Notes: generated by a model from the letters alone, not told the origin. DNA of 64,000 nucleotides from Candidatus Saccharimonadota bacterium (GCA_017432025.1 JAFRJX010000005.1:26265-90264), one strand, 5' to 3'. Numbered from the stretch's first letter, positions 42,823-52,518 are shown. Numbers and translations are program-made.

Positions 42823-44445
42823 ATGCACGAAAACGTCCCCAGTATGGGTGAACAGCCAGGTATTGCCGAAGAGAAAAAACTTCTAGCCGGCGTTGCTTCC
42901 CCACTCGATCTTGAAGGTAAAGACAAAGTTTTTGAAACCATTGATTCCGGCATCGAGAGTTCTTTGCTTGCCTGGATGAATGGTCGTGGTACTGGCGGTT
43001 CCAATCCTGACGACATTGAAAATCTTTTAAAAGCTTGCCCAACTCCATTCGAATTACAACCTTTGGAGGATGCGCTTATTAAAGGTCTCGAAAAAGCCAA
43101 TAACGAAGAAACCTTAAATCAATGCAAGGCATCCCTCGATTCCCTAAAAAAGAAATTATACGGTCGCCGTCTCGAACTCTACGAAGAGTTTAATAAACCA
43201 GTTGAAGAAGGCTACAACGGCTGGAGCACGATTACCGAGGAAGTAGGAGCGCCGAGCGAAGCTCCGGTCACTACTCCGGAATCCGTCGAAAAGCACTCCA
43301 TTTTTGAAAACCTCGAAAGCCCGCTCGACGACCCAGCTAAATTCGACGAAATCATCGACGCATACGCTAAACCGGTTGGTCAATTCTACAACAATCTCCA
43401 ATATGCTCACAAAGGCGAGAAAAAAGCTTCGCCCGAAAACACTGCTGACCGCGAGGAATTTCGCCTCAAAATGTTTGAGCGCTGGAAAAAATCTTTTCTC
43501 GATGTCAACCGTGCCAACGCTTCTCCGGAGCAAAAATACATCAAAAATTTCCTTGAAAGTTGTCCAGATGTTAGCAGCGTCTATGAATTAAAACAAATCG
43601 CCAAGAATTCTTACGACGAGCAAACCTATAAACAAATCGAAAAAGTCCTAGACGATAACGATTGGGAACACGAAGAAAACGGTTGGACACACATTCTGTC
43701 TGAACGTGGCAAAACTGGCACCGAGCCGGCTGACGAAACTAAGCACCGTTTGTATCTGAACATCGCCGGCGAAGATATTTACAAAATAGCCAATCTCTTA
43801 ATCGACGCTTTCGACGAAAAATCAATGCCGTTTTATTTCAAATTCGATAATGATGGCGGCAAACGCGACGACACTTTTGTTTTGTATTGTTCCGAAGAAG
43901 ATCTCGAAAAAACCTACGACATTTTGAAAAAGATTAAAGAAGAAAACTCCGAAATGATTAACCGCACCGGCGCACCAGTCATGCTCGCCGGCAAAGTCGA
44001 CGGCTGGATTGGTTACGGCGCTCATCCCGAAAAGCATCCAGGCGAGAAAAAATCTTCTTATAGTGAAGTCCGCGCCAAACTCCTTGAAGAATCTTTAGAT
44101 CAAACCGCCGACACTTGGGCCGCTGAGCACCAAGACGCTTCCTATCTCGCCAGTATCCGCGAACAAGCCGCGAGAAACGTCTTAAAAGGCCGACAAGAAG
44201 TCTACGCCATCTGGCAAAACAAAGGTAAAACCGACGCCGAAATTCGCGAAGGTCTTGGTTATGGCAAAGATGACTTAACCGAAGCTTCCCTTTCTAAAAT
44301 CGAGCTAACGAGCAAAGACATGCGAAAAGCCATCGCTGAAGCCGAGAAACATAACCCAGATTTTGTCGCCCGCGCGAAGCAAAACATCAAGGCGAATAGT
44401 CCGAAATACCACGTCGACGCCGACAACTTCTGCGCCAACAAATAA
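42823..44445 (+). CDS. 540-aa protein with a HopA1-effector-like domain
   Basis: The N-terminal ~300 residues are charged, helical and not recognised. Residues about 307-425 (nt 43741-44098) have the pattern of the HopA1 / class V lanthipeptide-associated family: HRLYLNIAGED, then a helix, MPFYFKFDND, RDDTFVLYCSEED, helix, GAPVMLAGKVDGWIGYGA, and SYSEVRAKLLEESL. This fold is related to the phosphothreonine-lyase effectors in some reports. There is no signal peptide or membrane segment, so it is cytoplasmic unless exported by a dedicated system. The gene is alone, with a leaderless promoter, upstream of murB. The domain call is from pattern memory. Confidence 0.5.
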   Translation: MHENVPSMGEQPGIAEEKKLLAGVASPLDLEGKDKVFETIDSGIESSLLAWMNGRGTGGSNPDDIENLLKACPTPFELQPLEDALIKGLEKANNEETLNQCKASLDSLKKKLYGRRLELYEEFNKPVEEGYNGWSTITEEVGAPSEAPVTTPESVEKHSIFENLESPLDDPAKFDEIIDAYAKPVGQFYNNLQYAHKGEKKASPENTADREEFRLKMFERWKKSFLDVNRANASPEQKYIKNFLESCPDVSSVYELKQIAKNSYDEQTYKQIEKVLDDNDWEHEENGWTHILSERGKTGTEPADETKHRLYLNIAGEDIYKIANLLIDAFDEKSMPFYFKFDNDGGKRDDTFVLYCSEEDLEKTYDILKKIKEENSEMINRTGAPVMLAGKVDGWIGYGAHPEKHPGEKKSSYSEVRAKLLEESLDQTADTWAAEHQDASYLASIREQAARNVLKGRQEVYAIWQNKGKTDAEIREGLGYGKDDLTEASLSKIELTSKDMRKAIAEAEKHNPDFVARAKQNIKANSPKYHVDADNFCANK

Positions 44446-44474
44446 CCCCGTCTTTGTGATATAATATATCTATC

Positions 44475-45482
44475 ATGAGAGTACGTGAAAATGTTCCAAT
44501 TTCATCCTTAACTACAATGCGCCTCGGCGGTCCAGCGCGATTTCTAATTGAAGTCGAAACCAAAGCCGACGTCGCTTCTGCTTACGCTTTTGCGCGTTCG
44601 CAAAATTTACCAGCTGTACCAATCGGAACTGGCGCAAACACTCTGGGACATGATGAAGGATTTAATGGTGTACTCATCAAAAACGTCATGACTGGCATTA
44701 CAGAAGATCCGGACAATCCAGGCGTTATTACTGCCATGGGTGGCACCGTCTGGGATGACGTTGTTGAATTTGCTTGCAAAAAAGAATACACCGGCATCGA
44801 AGCCTTAAGTAAAATTCCAGGCCTCGCCTGTGCCGCACCGGTTCAAAATATTGGCGCCTACGGCCAAGACGTTTCACAGTGCTTCTATAACGCCGACGTT
44901 TACGATTCTGAAACTGGCGAATACAAGACTTTGTCCAAAGAAGACTTCCGTTTTTCTTATCGTAAAAGCATCATGAATACAACCGAAAAGAATCGCTACT
45001 TCATTATTGCAATTCGCCTTGAGATGCAAGTTGGTCGCATGAACCGTCCGTTCTATAATTCCATCGAAGAATACATCACTAAGCACAACGAAACCGTCTT
45101 TACGCCACTTAATGTCCGCAAAATGGTTTCAGCTATTCGTGCCGAAAAACTTCCAGATCCCGCTACCACTGCCAGTGCCGGTTCCTTCTTCAAAAACATT
45201 TACATCACTGAAGAAGAAGTCTATCAAATCACTAGCCGTGGTATTCCAATTCATCGTGGTAATGATGGTATCAAGATTAATGCCGGTTGGCTCATTGAAC
45301 AATGCGGACTTTCTGGCCAACTCATTTATGGCATCCGTGTCAATCCCAAAGCTTCACTTGTCTTAATTAATGAATCTGCCAAGACTTTCAACGAACTGGC
45401 GGCTGCTCGTAATTTCATCATGAATACCGTCCTCGAAAAATATGGCTTTAAACTTCAACAGGAACCAGTCGAACTCGTATGA
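44475..45482 (+). CDS. murB: UDP-N-acetylenolpyruvoylglucosamine reductase
   Basis: It reduces enolpyruvyl-UDP-GlcNAc to UDP-MurNAc for peptidoglycan. FAD-binding marks are TTMRLGGPA, PIGTGANTLGHDEG and IPGLACAAPVQNIGAYGQ; the catalytic SAGSFFKN (Ser) and the C-terminal GIRVNPKASLVLIN fit MurB type I. At 335 aa it is of normal length. TATAAT (44460-44465) ends 9 nt before the ATG, so the leader is very short. The stop TGA overlaps the folD ATG (ATGA), so translation is coupled. Confidence 0.95.
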   Translation: MRVRENVPISSLTTMRLGGPARFLIEVETKADVASAYAFARSQNLPAVPIGTGANTLGHDEGFNGVLIKNVMTGITEDPDNPGVITAMGGTVWDDVVEFACKKEYTGIEALSKIPGLACAAPVQNIGAYGQDVSQCFYNADVYDSETGEYKTLSKEDFRFSYRKSIMNTTEKNRYFIIAIRLEMQVGRMNRPFYNSIEEYITKHNETVFTPLNVRKMVSAIRAEKLPDPATTASAGSFFKNIYITEEEVYQITSRGIPIHRGNDGIKINAGWLIEQCGLSGQLIYGIRVNPKASLVLINESAKTFNELAAARNFIMNTVLEKYGFKLQQEPVELV

Positions 45483-46264
45483 AAATTTTAGATGGTAAAG
45501 AATTAGCTGGTTTTATAAAAGAACGTCAACGTCATCAAGTTGCCGGTCTTTCTAAGAAACCGCATCTTTTAATCATCCGAAATAGCGACAGTCCAGTCAT
45601 TGCTAAATACGTGAATCTCAAAATGGAATATGGCGACGATATCGGCGTGAAAGTTACGCTTTTTGACGCCAAGGATTCTGAAGAAATCAAGAACAAAATT
45701 CTCGAAGCGAATAATGATTCAGAGATTAACGGCATGATTCTGCAACTACCGATTGCTGAAAAAGAAAGAACCGACGAACTTACTGACCTCATCGCACCAA
45801 ACAAAGATGTGGATGGTTTATCATCACACAGTGATTTCGATTCGGCTACCGCTACCGCCATTAATTGGCTACTAGCTGGTCACAGTATTGAGCTCGATCA
45901 TAAAAAAATCGCTCTTGTCGGCCACGGCAAACTCGTTGGTGCTCCACTTGAACGTATTTTCAAAAACTCTGGCTATGACGTTACCGTTTTTCGTCGTGGT
46001 GACGATTTAAATGTCTTATCCGACTACGATGTGATTATATCCGCTACCGGCGTTCCGGGACTAATTAAGAATGATATGGTCCGTGCTGGTGCTGTTATTG
46101 TAGATGCTGGTACCACTTCTGAAGACGGTGTCATTGTTGGTGACGTTAGTGAAGAAGTTAGAAATCGCCAAGACCTCACTGCCCTCACGCCGAAAACCGG
46201 CGGCGTCGGCCCGCTCACCGTTACCTGCCTCTTCGACCACGTCATTCAATCCGCTCTAAAATAA
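45479..46264 (+). CDS. folD: Bifunctional methylenetetrahydrofolate dehydrogenase/cyclohydrolase FolD
   Basis: It interconverts methylene-, methenyl- and 10-formyl-tetrahydrofolate. The active-site Lys region YVNLKMEYGDDIGV, the NGMILQLPIAEK block, NKDVDG and the C-terminal TPKTGGVGPLTV are conserved. At 261 aa it is slightly shorter than usual (~285). The NADP-binding loop reads VGHGKLVGAPL in place of the usual GRS.IVG.P. The gene overlaps murB by 4 bp. Confidence 0.93.
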   Translation: MKILDGKELAGFIKERQRHQVAGLSKKPHLLIIRNSDSPVIAKYVNLKMEYGDDIGVKVTLFDAKDSEEIKNKILEANNDSEINGMILQLPIAEKERTDELTDLIAPNKDVDGLSSHSDFDSATATAINWLLAGHSIELDHKKIALVGHGKLVGAPLERIFKNSGYDVTVFRRGDDLNVLSDYDVIISATGVPGLIKNDMVRAGAVIVDAGTTSEDGVIVGDVSEEVRNRQDLTALTPKTGGVGPLTVTCLFDHVIQSALK

Positions 46265-46278
46265 TTCAAGCAACAAAA

Positions 46279-46306
46279 ATCGCACCCGTTAGGATGCGAT
46301 ATTCTT
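46279..46306. terminator. Bidirectional terminator between folD and the VirB6-like gene
   Basis: ATCGCA (46279-46284) and TGCGAT (46295-46300) pair, with A-rich and T-rich flanks. Confidence 0.7.
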
Positions 46307-49077
46307 TAGTCTATAATTCCCGCGCCCGGATTGGCACCATTGCCACCGCCGGCACCACCAGCGCCACGAATCTGCCCACCACCACCATCCATAGTTGGAT
46401 TATGCGATGGCGCAATCCGTGTAATTTCCTTTGTCGCCGGATTATAACTAAACTGACCGGAAATCTTACAAAGAGTTTCTGCCTTAGTATAATCCCAAGG
46501 CCCTTTATCGCGATTATTAATTGCATCAGTAGCCATTTGCCTTAACATCGCCTGGTCTTCCGCATTCATAGTACCACTTAGCATTGAATCATGAAATTCC
46601 TTAAGTGTACTTCCCTTAAGACCAACGAGCGATTTGCTATCAGTAACATACTTATCGAGCGCGTCATGCAAAACTCCAGCGTCTCTCCAGTTCGCATAAT
46701 TCGTTTCGAGTGGCTCAGAAACACCAGGAATCGGTTGCCCGTTCGCATCGACTCTTTGAACATTCGCGTCCCTGTTATGCATAGCGGCAAATTCAAAGCC
46801 AAGAGGTGATGATTCTCTATATGCACCGCTACTTTCACCAGTCGCAATTTCCTTGGCAACGCCCTGGAAAATGCCACGTCTGTCATCTTCGTTAATTAAG
46901 CGTTGATTTTCAGCCAATGTTTCAACTCTATTATTGTAAGTTGCCAATCTCTTATTATACTCTGCCATTTTCGCAGCATCCGTTGGATCAGCCGGCCTTT
47001 CAGGTGGGGCAAGAGTTGCTCCAGTAATCTTCTCGCCAAGGAATCTCGCAGCCGTATCCTTACGTCTACCAGCAATTCTCGCAACAGCAACGGCCTTTGT
47101 CTTATTATTCTCTGCCATCGCCTCATCATACATTGCAAACAACGTATCCTCATCCTCGCCATTTCTTGTCTTGTCATTGACAAGCGTAATCCACTGGCCA
47201 AGCTCCTCTTTTTCAAACGCCTTCTTCTGATCGACTTGTGCGGCATCGAATCCAGTTCCATTCATTGAATCAGAGCGGAATCTGCTCGTTTGATCTTTTA
47301 AGAACTGTGCTCTCGCATCGGCAATGTTTCTCTCGCCACCACGTAGAATCTTCCCCATTCTGCCCATTTCCTTTGGCTTGCCATCAGTACCAATACCAGC
47401 AGTAATTCTCGTTCGGCGTTCCATGCCACGTCTTTGTGCTTCGCGATTAAGTGCACTATTTCTAGCAGCATTCTGCGCTCTGCCACCAATATTCTTTCCG
47501 ATTCCAGAAATCTTCGTTCCAAGATCGCCCGCTGCAGCAAACGATTTCTTAATCACTGACGGAATAAAGAAGATCGGCACAATGCCGACAAGAAGCGCTA
47601 CAAATGCGCCCACAAAGGCACCAATCTTACCAGTACCGCTAATTGTAATTCCGCCATTTAGAAGCAACTTCGACACGAAATTACCGGCACCAACCATAAG
47701 TCCACAAGTCGGATAAACTAGCAACATCGCCTCACCGATCTTCAACCACTTATCAAACGCTTTCTTCGTGTTCGGTAACATGTAGCAAACAAATGCAATT
47801 GGTGAAATAACGATTAGTACTACAATCACTGCTTCCCTTGCCGCGAGCAAAACCAGAAGTGTCAATAACGAAATCACAAGGCCAATTGCCGAAATGAGCA
47901 ACCCAAGCAAAATCGCCGGATTCAAAGCTATTGCAACACCACCACCGACTAAAGCCGCAAGAATTGGCACTGCAGTCACTGCCGTTACCGCACCGGCACT
48001 CACTTCCACGCTCGTATAATCCGTCGGCAAAGCCGGGCCTAAACCATTCAGTAAGTTTTGGATGCTATTACCAACAATGTTTGATACATCCGCGGCAATG
48101 ATGCAAAGCCAGTACGAAACATTCACAAGCACGGCTGCCACAATTAATTTCGGCAAAATTTTCTTAATACCATAATTATTAATACCAACGCCAGTAATTT
48201 GCGAAATCACCACCACCATGAATAGAATCACAAACGCCACGTTCGCAAATTGTTGGAACATTTGCCAGGCTTTAAATAAATCCGCGCTTTGGTTAAACGA
48301 ATCAGAAGAAACGCTGAGCATTGGCTCAATTGCATCATATAAATCCGTCGATGTATCCGCTAGAAACACCATTATCGGACAAACAATCCAACCAAGCGAA
48401 CCTGCTGCGCCGGAAGAAATACATTTTTCCTTAACGCTCTTTTTATCTTCATCACTAGGCGGATCGTCGTTCGCGGCAACTATCGGGGCTTGTGCATTCC
48501 CTGGTACAGTATCACCAATCTGCTGTTGGTTTACTGAAGCATCGGTCATTGAGGTATAGCCCTCGCCGGTCGGCTGTGAATAACTTACATCATAAGTACC
48601 ATCACCATCTTCATCCTCGGCAATCACCCAGGCACGTTTTTCTAGACCGCCACTCACTGAAATTGGCGTTCCGCTCGCCACCGTTCCACCATCCTGCCAC
48701 AATTCCAACCGATAATTAAAATCGGCACTCGCAAAACTAGAAGAATTATTCGACGTAATTCGATCCGGACTAATGTTATCAACCGTACCGAGTACTTGGC
48801 CGGTCAGATTGTTTTCAATCGTAATTGAATATCTTCCATTCCCGGATGCATTGACTCTTGCCACATAATTCCCGCCATCACCAATATCGCTTCCAAGCGA
48901 AATGGTTTTAAGAATACCGCCATCCGCCATCCTCACTACTAAATCATAGCTCGATGCCGCATACGTATTGGCACTCTTAAATACTGGCATCAACAAAGAC
49001 ACAATCGCAAAAACAACTGCTAGAACAGAAAACAACCACTTGCGGGTCCTGCCAGCTTCTTTGTATGACGCTTTCAT
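46306..49077 (-). CDS. VirB6/TrbL-like type IV secretion membrane protein
   Basis: This 923-aa protein has a signal or first helix near residues 14-36, an outer beta-rich region (to about 190), a block of six to eight membrane helices (about 230-520) and a long polar cytoplasmic tail (about 525-923) that is Arg-rich near RNREAQRRGMERR-like segments and ends in a Gly-rich tract. The helix block, with WLCIIAADVSNIVGNSIQ and MLPNTKKAFDKWLKIGE, fits VirB6-like channel proteins common in CPR bacteria. The start is ATG 49077 with TATAAT (49085-49090) 7 nt upstream. No other secretion genes are near, so its partners are elsewhere. Confidence 0.72.
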   Translation of the reverse strand: MKASYKEAGRTRKWLFSVLAVVFAIVSLLMPVFKSANTYAASSYDLVVRMADGGILKTISLGSDIGDGGNYVARVNASGNGRYSITIENNLTGQVLGTVDNISPDRITSNNSSSFASADFNYRLELWQDGGTVASGTPISVSGGLEKRAWVIAEDEDGDGTYDVSYSQPTGEGYTSMTDASVNQQQIGDTVPGNAQAPIVAANDDPPSDEDKKSVKEKCISSGAAGSLGWIVCPIMVFLADTSTDLYDAIEPMLSVSSDSFNQSADLFKAWQMFQQFANVAFVILFMVVVISQITGVGINNYGIKKILPKLIVAAVLVNVSYWLCIIAADVSNIVGNSIQNLLNGLGPALPTDYTSVEVSAGAVTAVTAVPILAALVGGGVAIALNPAILLGLLISAIGLVISLLTLLVLLAAREAVIVVLIVISPIAFVCYMLPNTKKAFDKWLKIGEAMLLVYPTCGLMVGAGNFVSKLLLNGGITISGTGKIGAFVGAFVALLVGIVPIFFIPSVIKKSFAAAGDLGTKISGIGKNIGGRAQNAARNSALNREAQRRGMERRTRITAGIGTDGKPKEMGRMGKILRGGERNIADARAQFLKDQTSRFRSDSMNGTGFDAAQVDQKKAFEKEELGQWITLVNDKTRNGEDEDTLFAMYDEAMAENNKTKAVAVARIAGRRKDTAARFLGEKITGATLAPPERPADPTDAAKMAEYNKRLATYNNRVETLAENQRLINEDDRRGIFQGVAKEIATGESSGAYRESSPLGFEFAAMHNRDANVQRVDANGQPIPGVSEPLETNYANWRDAGVLHDALDKYVTDSKSLVGLKGSTLKEFHDSMLSGTMNAEDQAMLRQMATDAINNRDKGPWDYTKAETLCKISGQFSYNPATKEITRIAPSHNPTMDGGGGQIRGAGGAGGGNGANPGAGIID

Positions 49078-49126
49078 AACAATAATTATAGCATAAGAAT
49101 TTTGAAAATCGACAATAAAAAACCAC

Positions 49127-49162
49127 AAAAAATTCCCACCGGTTGCCCGATGGGAATTTTTC
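49127..49162 (-). terminator. Terminator of the IPQTG surface protein gene
   Basis: AAAAATTCCCA and TGGGAATTTTT form the stem. A smaller hairpin AAGCCGT/ACGGCTT (49167-49183) precedes it on the minus strand. Confidence 0.88.
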
Positions 49163-49203
49163 TAAGAAGCCGTGTTACGGCTTAGCGTAAAGCGGTCCTT
49201 AAA

Positions 49204-50430
49204 TTAACGTTTCTTCCAGCTAGCAATAGCGTAACCAGCAACGGTAACAACTGAACCTGCACCAAGAGCGATAGCAGTTACTTCAGTAGCACCAGTTTGT
49301 GGAATTACCGGTGGAGTTGGAGGAGTTGGTTGCTCGTGACATTTAGCGTCATCACGCTTAACCATCACAGAAGCATCATCCTTCGTCACCTTAGAGTTAA
49401 CAGTAGAGCTTGCCCAGTTAACAAGTTGGTTGTTACCACAAGCAAGAGATTTGTTAACAACTTTAGCGGTAAAGCGAACGTAAGCGTTACCATTCACACC
49501 GTAGCTACCAATGTTAATACCAGAGGTAGTCAAAGTATTTTCAACAACCTTAGTACCGTTTTGATAGTTAGAGTTGTAAAGAACGGTAGAATCTTTTACG
49601 TATTCAAGGTTGGTAGGAAGAACATCGCGAATCATCACGTTGTCAACCTGAGCAGAAGTAAGGTTCACATATTCGATTTGGAACTCAACTTCGTCACCAA
49701 TCTTAGCCTCGACGGACTCGTTCCAACCCTTAGCGCCTTTGATGCGAACGGTCTTAGCGAGTTTAGCAGTCACAGACTTATGAATTTTAACCTGGATAGT
49801 CACCTGGCCATCATATTGATAACAGCCTGGGATTTTACCATCAAGTTTTTCGTAACCAAGAGTAACAGCAGAATTGATAATGTTGTTAGAAAGAGCAACG
49901 GTACCCATCTTAGAGTTGGTATACTTTGCAGAACCTTCAACATATTCCATATAGAAGTCTTCGCTTGAAGTAAGCTTAACTTCGTCCCAATAGCGATTTG
50001 GGGTTGCATTCGATGAGTTGAGATAACCAATCACCGTATGCGATTTAGCAACAGTCGTAGGAAGTGAGAAGTTGGCAGAAACACCTTCTGCGATCTTCTT
50101 TTCGCCCTTAGGGCTGTTGTTGTGAACGTAAAGACGGATAGTAACAACGTCACCATCTTTTACGCTGATTTCATTAGCTTTCCAAACGTTGCTAGTATCA
50201 GTAGAAAGTTTGGCGCCAACGAAGTTGCGCTCATCACCAATTTTACCATTGGTAATTGAGTTAAAAGTGATGGTGTCACCAAGTTTACCAGCATTGATTT
50301 CCTCAAGCGAGTAAACGGTACGACCACCAGCAGAGTCACCCCAAGCCATCACAGCAGCTGGAGCGAGGGTAGCACCGGAGACGATAGCAGCGGCAGCTAC
50401 ACCAAGAATAGCTTTATAAACTTTATTCAT
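49204..50430 (-). CDS. LPXTG-like (IPQTG) surface protein with a DUF11-type domain
   Basis: A signal peptide (AILGVAAAAIVSGATLAPAAVMA, cut near residue 29) is followed by beta-sandwich domains and a DUF11-like repeat (about 225-345, IEYVNLTSAQVDNVMIRDVLP). It ends with a PTPPTPPVIPQTGATEV sorting motif, a helix and KKR. At 408 aa, with a strong AAAGGGA site and terminator, it could be an abundant surface or layer protein, which is inference. IPQTG is a sortase-type signal with Ile for Leu. A sortase gene is not in the window. It follows the Pro-rich membrane protein gene. Confidence 0.85.
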   Translation of the reverse strand: MNKVYKAILGVAAAAIVSGATLAPAAVMAWGDSAGGRTVYSLEEINAGKLGDTITFNSITNGKIGDERNFVGAKLSTDTSNVWKANEISVKDGDVVTIRLYVHNNSPKGEKKIAEGVSANFSLPTTVAKSHTVIGYLNSSNATPNRYWDEVKLTSSEDFYMEYVEGSAKYTNSKMGTVALSNNIINSAVTLGYEKLDGKIPGCYQYDGQVTIQVKIHKSVTAKLAKTVRIKGAKGWNESVEAKIGDEVEFQIEYVNLTSAQVDNVMIRDVLPTNLEYVKDSTVLYNSNYQNGTKVVENTLTTSGINIGSYGVNGNAYVRFTAKVVNKSLACGNNQLVNWASSTVNSKVTKDDASVMVKRDDAKCHEQPTPPTPPVIPQTGATEVTAIALGAGSVVTVAGYAIASWKKR

Positions 50431-50658
50431 AATATTAAATCCCTTTCAGTAAAGTTTAACAGTTAATAAAATTAAAGTTAATATTAAAAATTCTGTTACT
50501 TTGGTTCGCTAGCTGAATTGTTAATTTTCATCTGCAACCGAATCGTCTCAAATTTCAAATCATGGATGAAGCCCGGTAGCCGAAGCTACCGGACTTTTGC
50601 TAAGGTACTTGGGCGTCCAGCCCACGGGCTCCACCCATTTTATATATCTCTGCTGATA
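50431..50658 (-). promoter_or_regulatory. 228-bp gap: leader region of the IPQTG protein gene with a strong stem-loop
   Basis: CCGGTAGC (50573-50580) and GCTACCGG (50585-50592) form a tight hairpin. On the minus strand it is not followed by a T-run, so termination of the upstream gene there is doubtful. The AT-rich 110 bp next to the ATG contains no clear -10/-35 pair. No ORF is apparent in the gap. Confidence 0.45.
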
Positions 50659-52518
50659 TTAGTCTGGCGGGCCACCCCATGCCTCGCCAGGATTATCAGG
50701 TGAGAGTTGCGTAACTTCGCCACTTGGCGATTCGACATGTACGGGCTCCGAAACCGGAGTCGGTACATCAATGCCACCGTTGCCGGTGCCGTTGTCGCCA
50801 TTATTGTCGACGTGGGTATCCGGCGGAGTTTGCACGGTCGGTGTATTAGGATCGCCACCAACGTGCTGCTCCTGGTTAATCTCGTTGAGATCCTGAATCG
50901 TTTCCACATACTCTTCGTGAGTCATGTGGTCGGAATTCGTCGGCTGGTCTTCGGACGAGTGCTGTCCGCCTACTCCCGTATTTGTATCGGGACCAGGTCC
51001 AGGATCATCGTTCGGTCCCACCGGAGTACCCTGAGTCGGGTCTTTCGGAGGATCGGTCGGTCCCGGAGGATCGGGCGGTCCCGGAGGATCAGGCGGTCCC
51101 GGAGGATCGGGCGGTCCAGGAGGATCGGTCGGAGGCGGAGACGGCGGCGTAGTCGGCGGAGTGGTAGGTTTAATACCCATCACCTTTTCGACGTTCGTCG
51201 GCTGATATCCACAGTCGATTCTGTAAGCCACTTCGAATTTCTGGCCCTTGATTACAAAAGTGTAAACCAGGAACCATCCGTCGTGGTTGTCGGTCTTCAT
51301 GACGATAACGTCAGGAACACCGTTTACAGTGTATCCGTTCATGTACATCTGATCTTCAAGACCAGCGTCCACATAACGGAGTTCGACCGAGTCGGCCGTA
51401 TCCAGGAAGGCAAAGTAAGCATCCAGAGTCTTATAATACAAGGCCTGGTCGCTCATAAACCTTTCCTTAGCCGAGTTAATCGTGGTTGCCCAGTTACCCT
51501 TGCACTCTTCATAGAAGGTGCCAAGATAACGAGTTCCCACAATCGCATCATGCCATGCCATGTCCGCTGCTGCTAGAGCAGGATCAATCCTCATGCGGTT
51601 ACGGTAGCTTTGGTTGTAATACTCTGCCCTCTCGTTAACGTTGTACGGATTCGGACCGAAGTTAAAATTATTGTTCGGGTCGTTGTCGTTCAACACCTCG
51701 GTATTGTAGAAACGATACCAAGTCGAGGGCTGGGCCGTTGCGACCGGAGCCGCAGTGGCCGCAGGTGCGGAAGTTGCAGCAGGCTGCTGCTGGATTACGG
51801 CACTACTTCCCGCTCTCGGGAACAGTTTGAACCAACCACCATTACCATCCGAAGAGGTCTTAGAGTCGACTCCAAACTGATCGGGATTAACGCGGAAATT
51901 AGTGCTCACCGTGCGAAAAAACGGAAACAAAGTCAGGAGAATCAGGATAATTGCAACCACAACCCAGACTAAAGCCCAGTTGTGCTTTTTCCTAGCTCCT
52001 TCACGATCCCTTTTCGCTTTGCATTCCTCCTCCTGATAGAACATCATTGAAATGATGCAATACCAGAAGAAAACCATCGGAACAAGTGCGCCAATGACTT
52101 CAATCAGCCATGCCCAGAAGGTGTTCGAAAACGCCGTCATGCACATAGCCACCGTCTGGTTCAGCACGAAAGAAGCAAAGATGCCAATCAGGATAAAAGG
52201 AATGAATTCCTTAAATCTGCTGCCATCTTCCTTCCACCACGTCGCCAGATAGAAGTAGAAATAAAGCATCGCCGCGAAGAAGACCAGTGAAAACACCGCA
52301 GGAACTCTAGTCGTCAGGAAGGAAACCAATCCAACCCCGAGACCCATCACGAGTGCTTTGGTCCATGTTTCACCAGAAATGTCGGTAAACCAACCCTTCT
52401 TCTTGTTCTCCACATGTCTCCCACTAGGGGTAACTACAGTTGCGCCCGCTTCAAACAGGCTTTCTGCCACAATCACGAGAGCCGCGATTGCGACCGCGAT
52501 AAGAATTGCAGACAACAT
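50659..52518 (-). CDS. 619-aa membrane protein with an extracellular Pro/Gly repeat tail, unknown function
   Basis: I do not recognise the family. Four to five helices fill residues 1-160 and a further one lies near 180-202. An Ala/Pro linker (QQQPAATSAPAATAAPVATA, about 240-262) leads to a folded domain (about 265-435, WYRFYNTEVLND, cysteines in EECKGNW and DCGYQ). A PPGPPDPPGPPDPPGP tract follows (about 445-475), then a Gly/Asn/Thr-rich tail ending GPPD. The start at ATG 52518 has AAAGGAGG. Promoter TTGACA-17-TATAAT and a ~170-nt leader with a terminator-like hairpin precede it. Confidence 0.8.
   Translation of the reverse strand: MLSAILIAVAIAALVIVAESLFEAGATVVTPSGRHVENKKKGWFTDISGETWTKALVMGLGVGLVSFLTTRVPAVFSLVFFAAMLYFYFYLATWWKEDGSRFKEFIPFILIGIFASFVLNQTVAMCMTAFSNTFWAWLIEVIGALVPMVFFWYCIISMMFYQEEECKAKRDREGARKKHNWALVWVVVAIILILLTLFPFFRTVSTNFRVNPDQFGVDSKTSSDGNGGWFKLFPRAGSSAVIQQQPAATSAPAATAAPVATAQPSTWYRFYNTEVLNDNDPNNNFNFGPNPYNVNERAEYYNQSYRNRMRIDPALAAADMAWHDAIVGTRYLGTFYEECKGNWATTINSAKERFMSDQALYYKTLDAYFAFLDTADSVELRYVDAGLEDQMYMNGYTVNGVPDVIVMKTDNHDGWFLVYTFVIKGQKFEVAYRIDCGYQPTNVEKVMGIKPTTPPTTPPSPPPTDPPGPPDPPGPPDPPGPPDPPGPTDPPKDPTQGTPVGPNDDPGPGPDTNTGVGGQHSSEDQPTNSDHMTHEEYVETIQDLNEINQEQHVGGDPNTPTVQTPPDTHVDNNGDNGTGNGGIDVPTPVSEPVHVESPSGEVTQLSPDNPGEAWGGPPD
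51050..51130 (-). repeat. 18-bp tandem repeat coding for PPGPPD units
   Basis: About five copies of an 18-bp unit (plus-strand form GGAGGATCGGGCGGTCCC) with few differences encode the Pro/Gly tract. Copy number may vary between strains. There are no spacers, so it is not CRISPR. Confidence 0.85.

Noticed and set aside
43240..43300. GC-rich palindrome-like segment (GGAGC...GCTCC) in the HopA1-like gene as a further copy of the truB/recX element
   Set aside because: Only a 5-bp stem is clear and the outer arms do not pair; a degraded copy is possible but not supported.
50560..50600. Intrinsic terminator after the 619-aa gene
   Set aside because: The stem is strong but on the coding (minus) strand it is followed by GGGCTTCATCC, not a T-run.
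51050..51130. Regular short repeats that might be a CRISPR array
   Set aside because: The 18-bp units are contiguous, without spacers, and are in frame with a Pro/Gly tract of the 619-aa protein.
50707..51576. 289-codon plus-strand open frame, very Arg-rich
   Set aside because: It is the mirror of the 619-aa gene's repeats, with no promoter or ribosome site.
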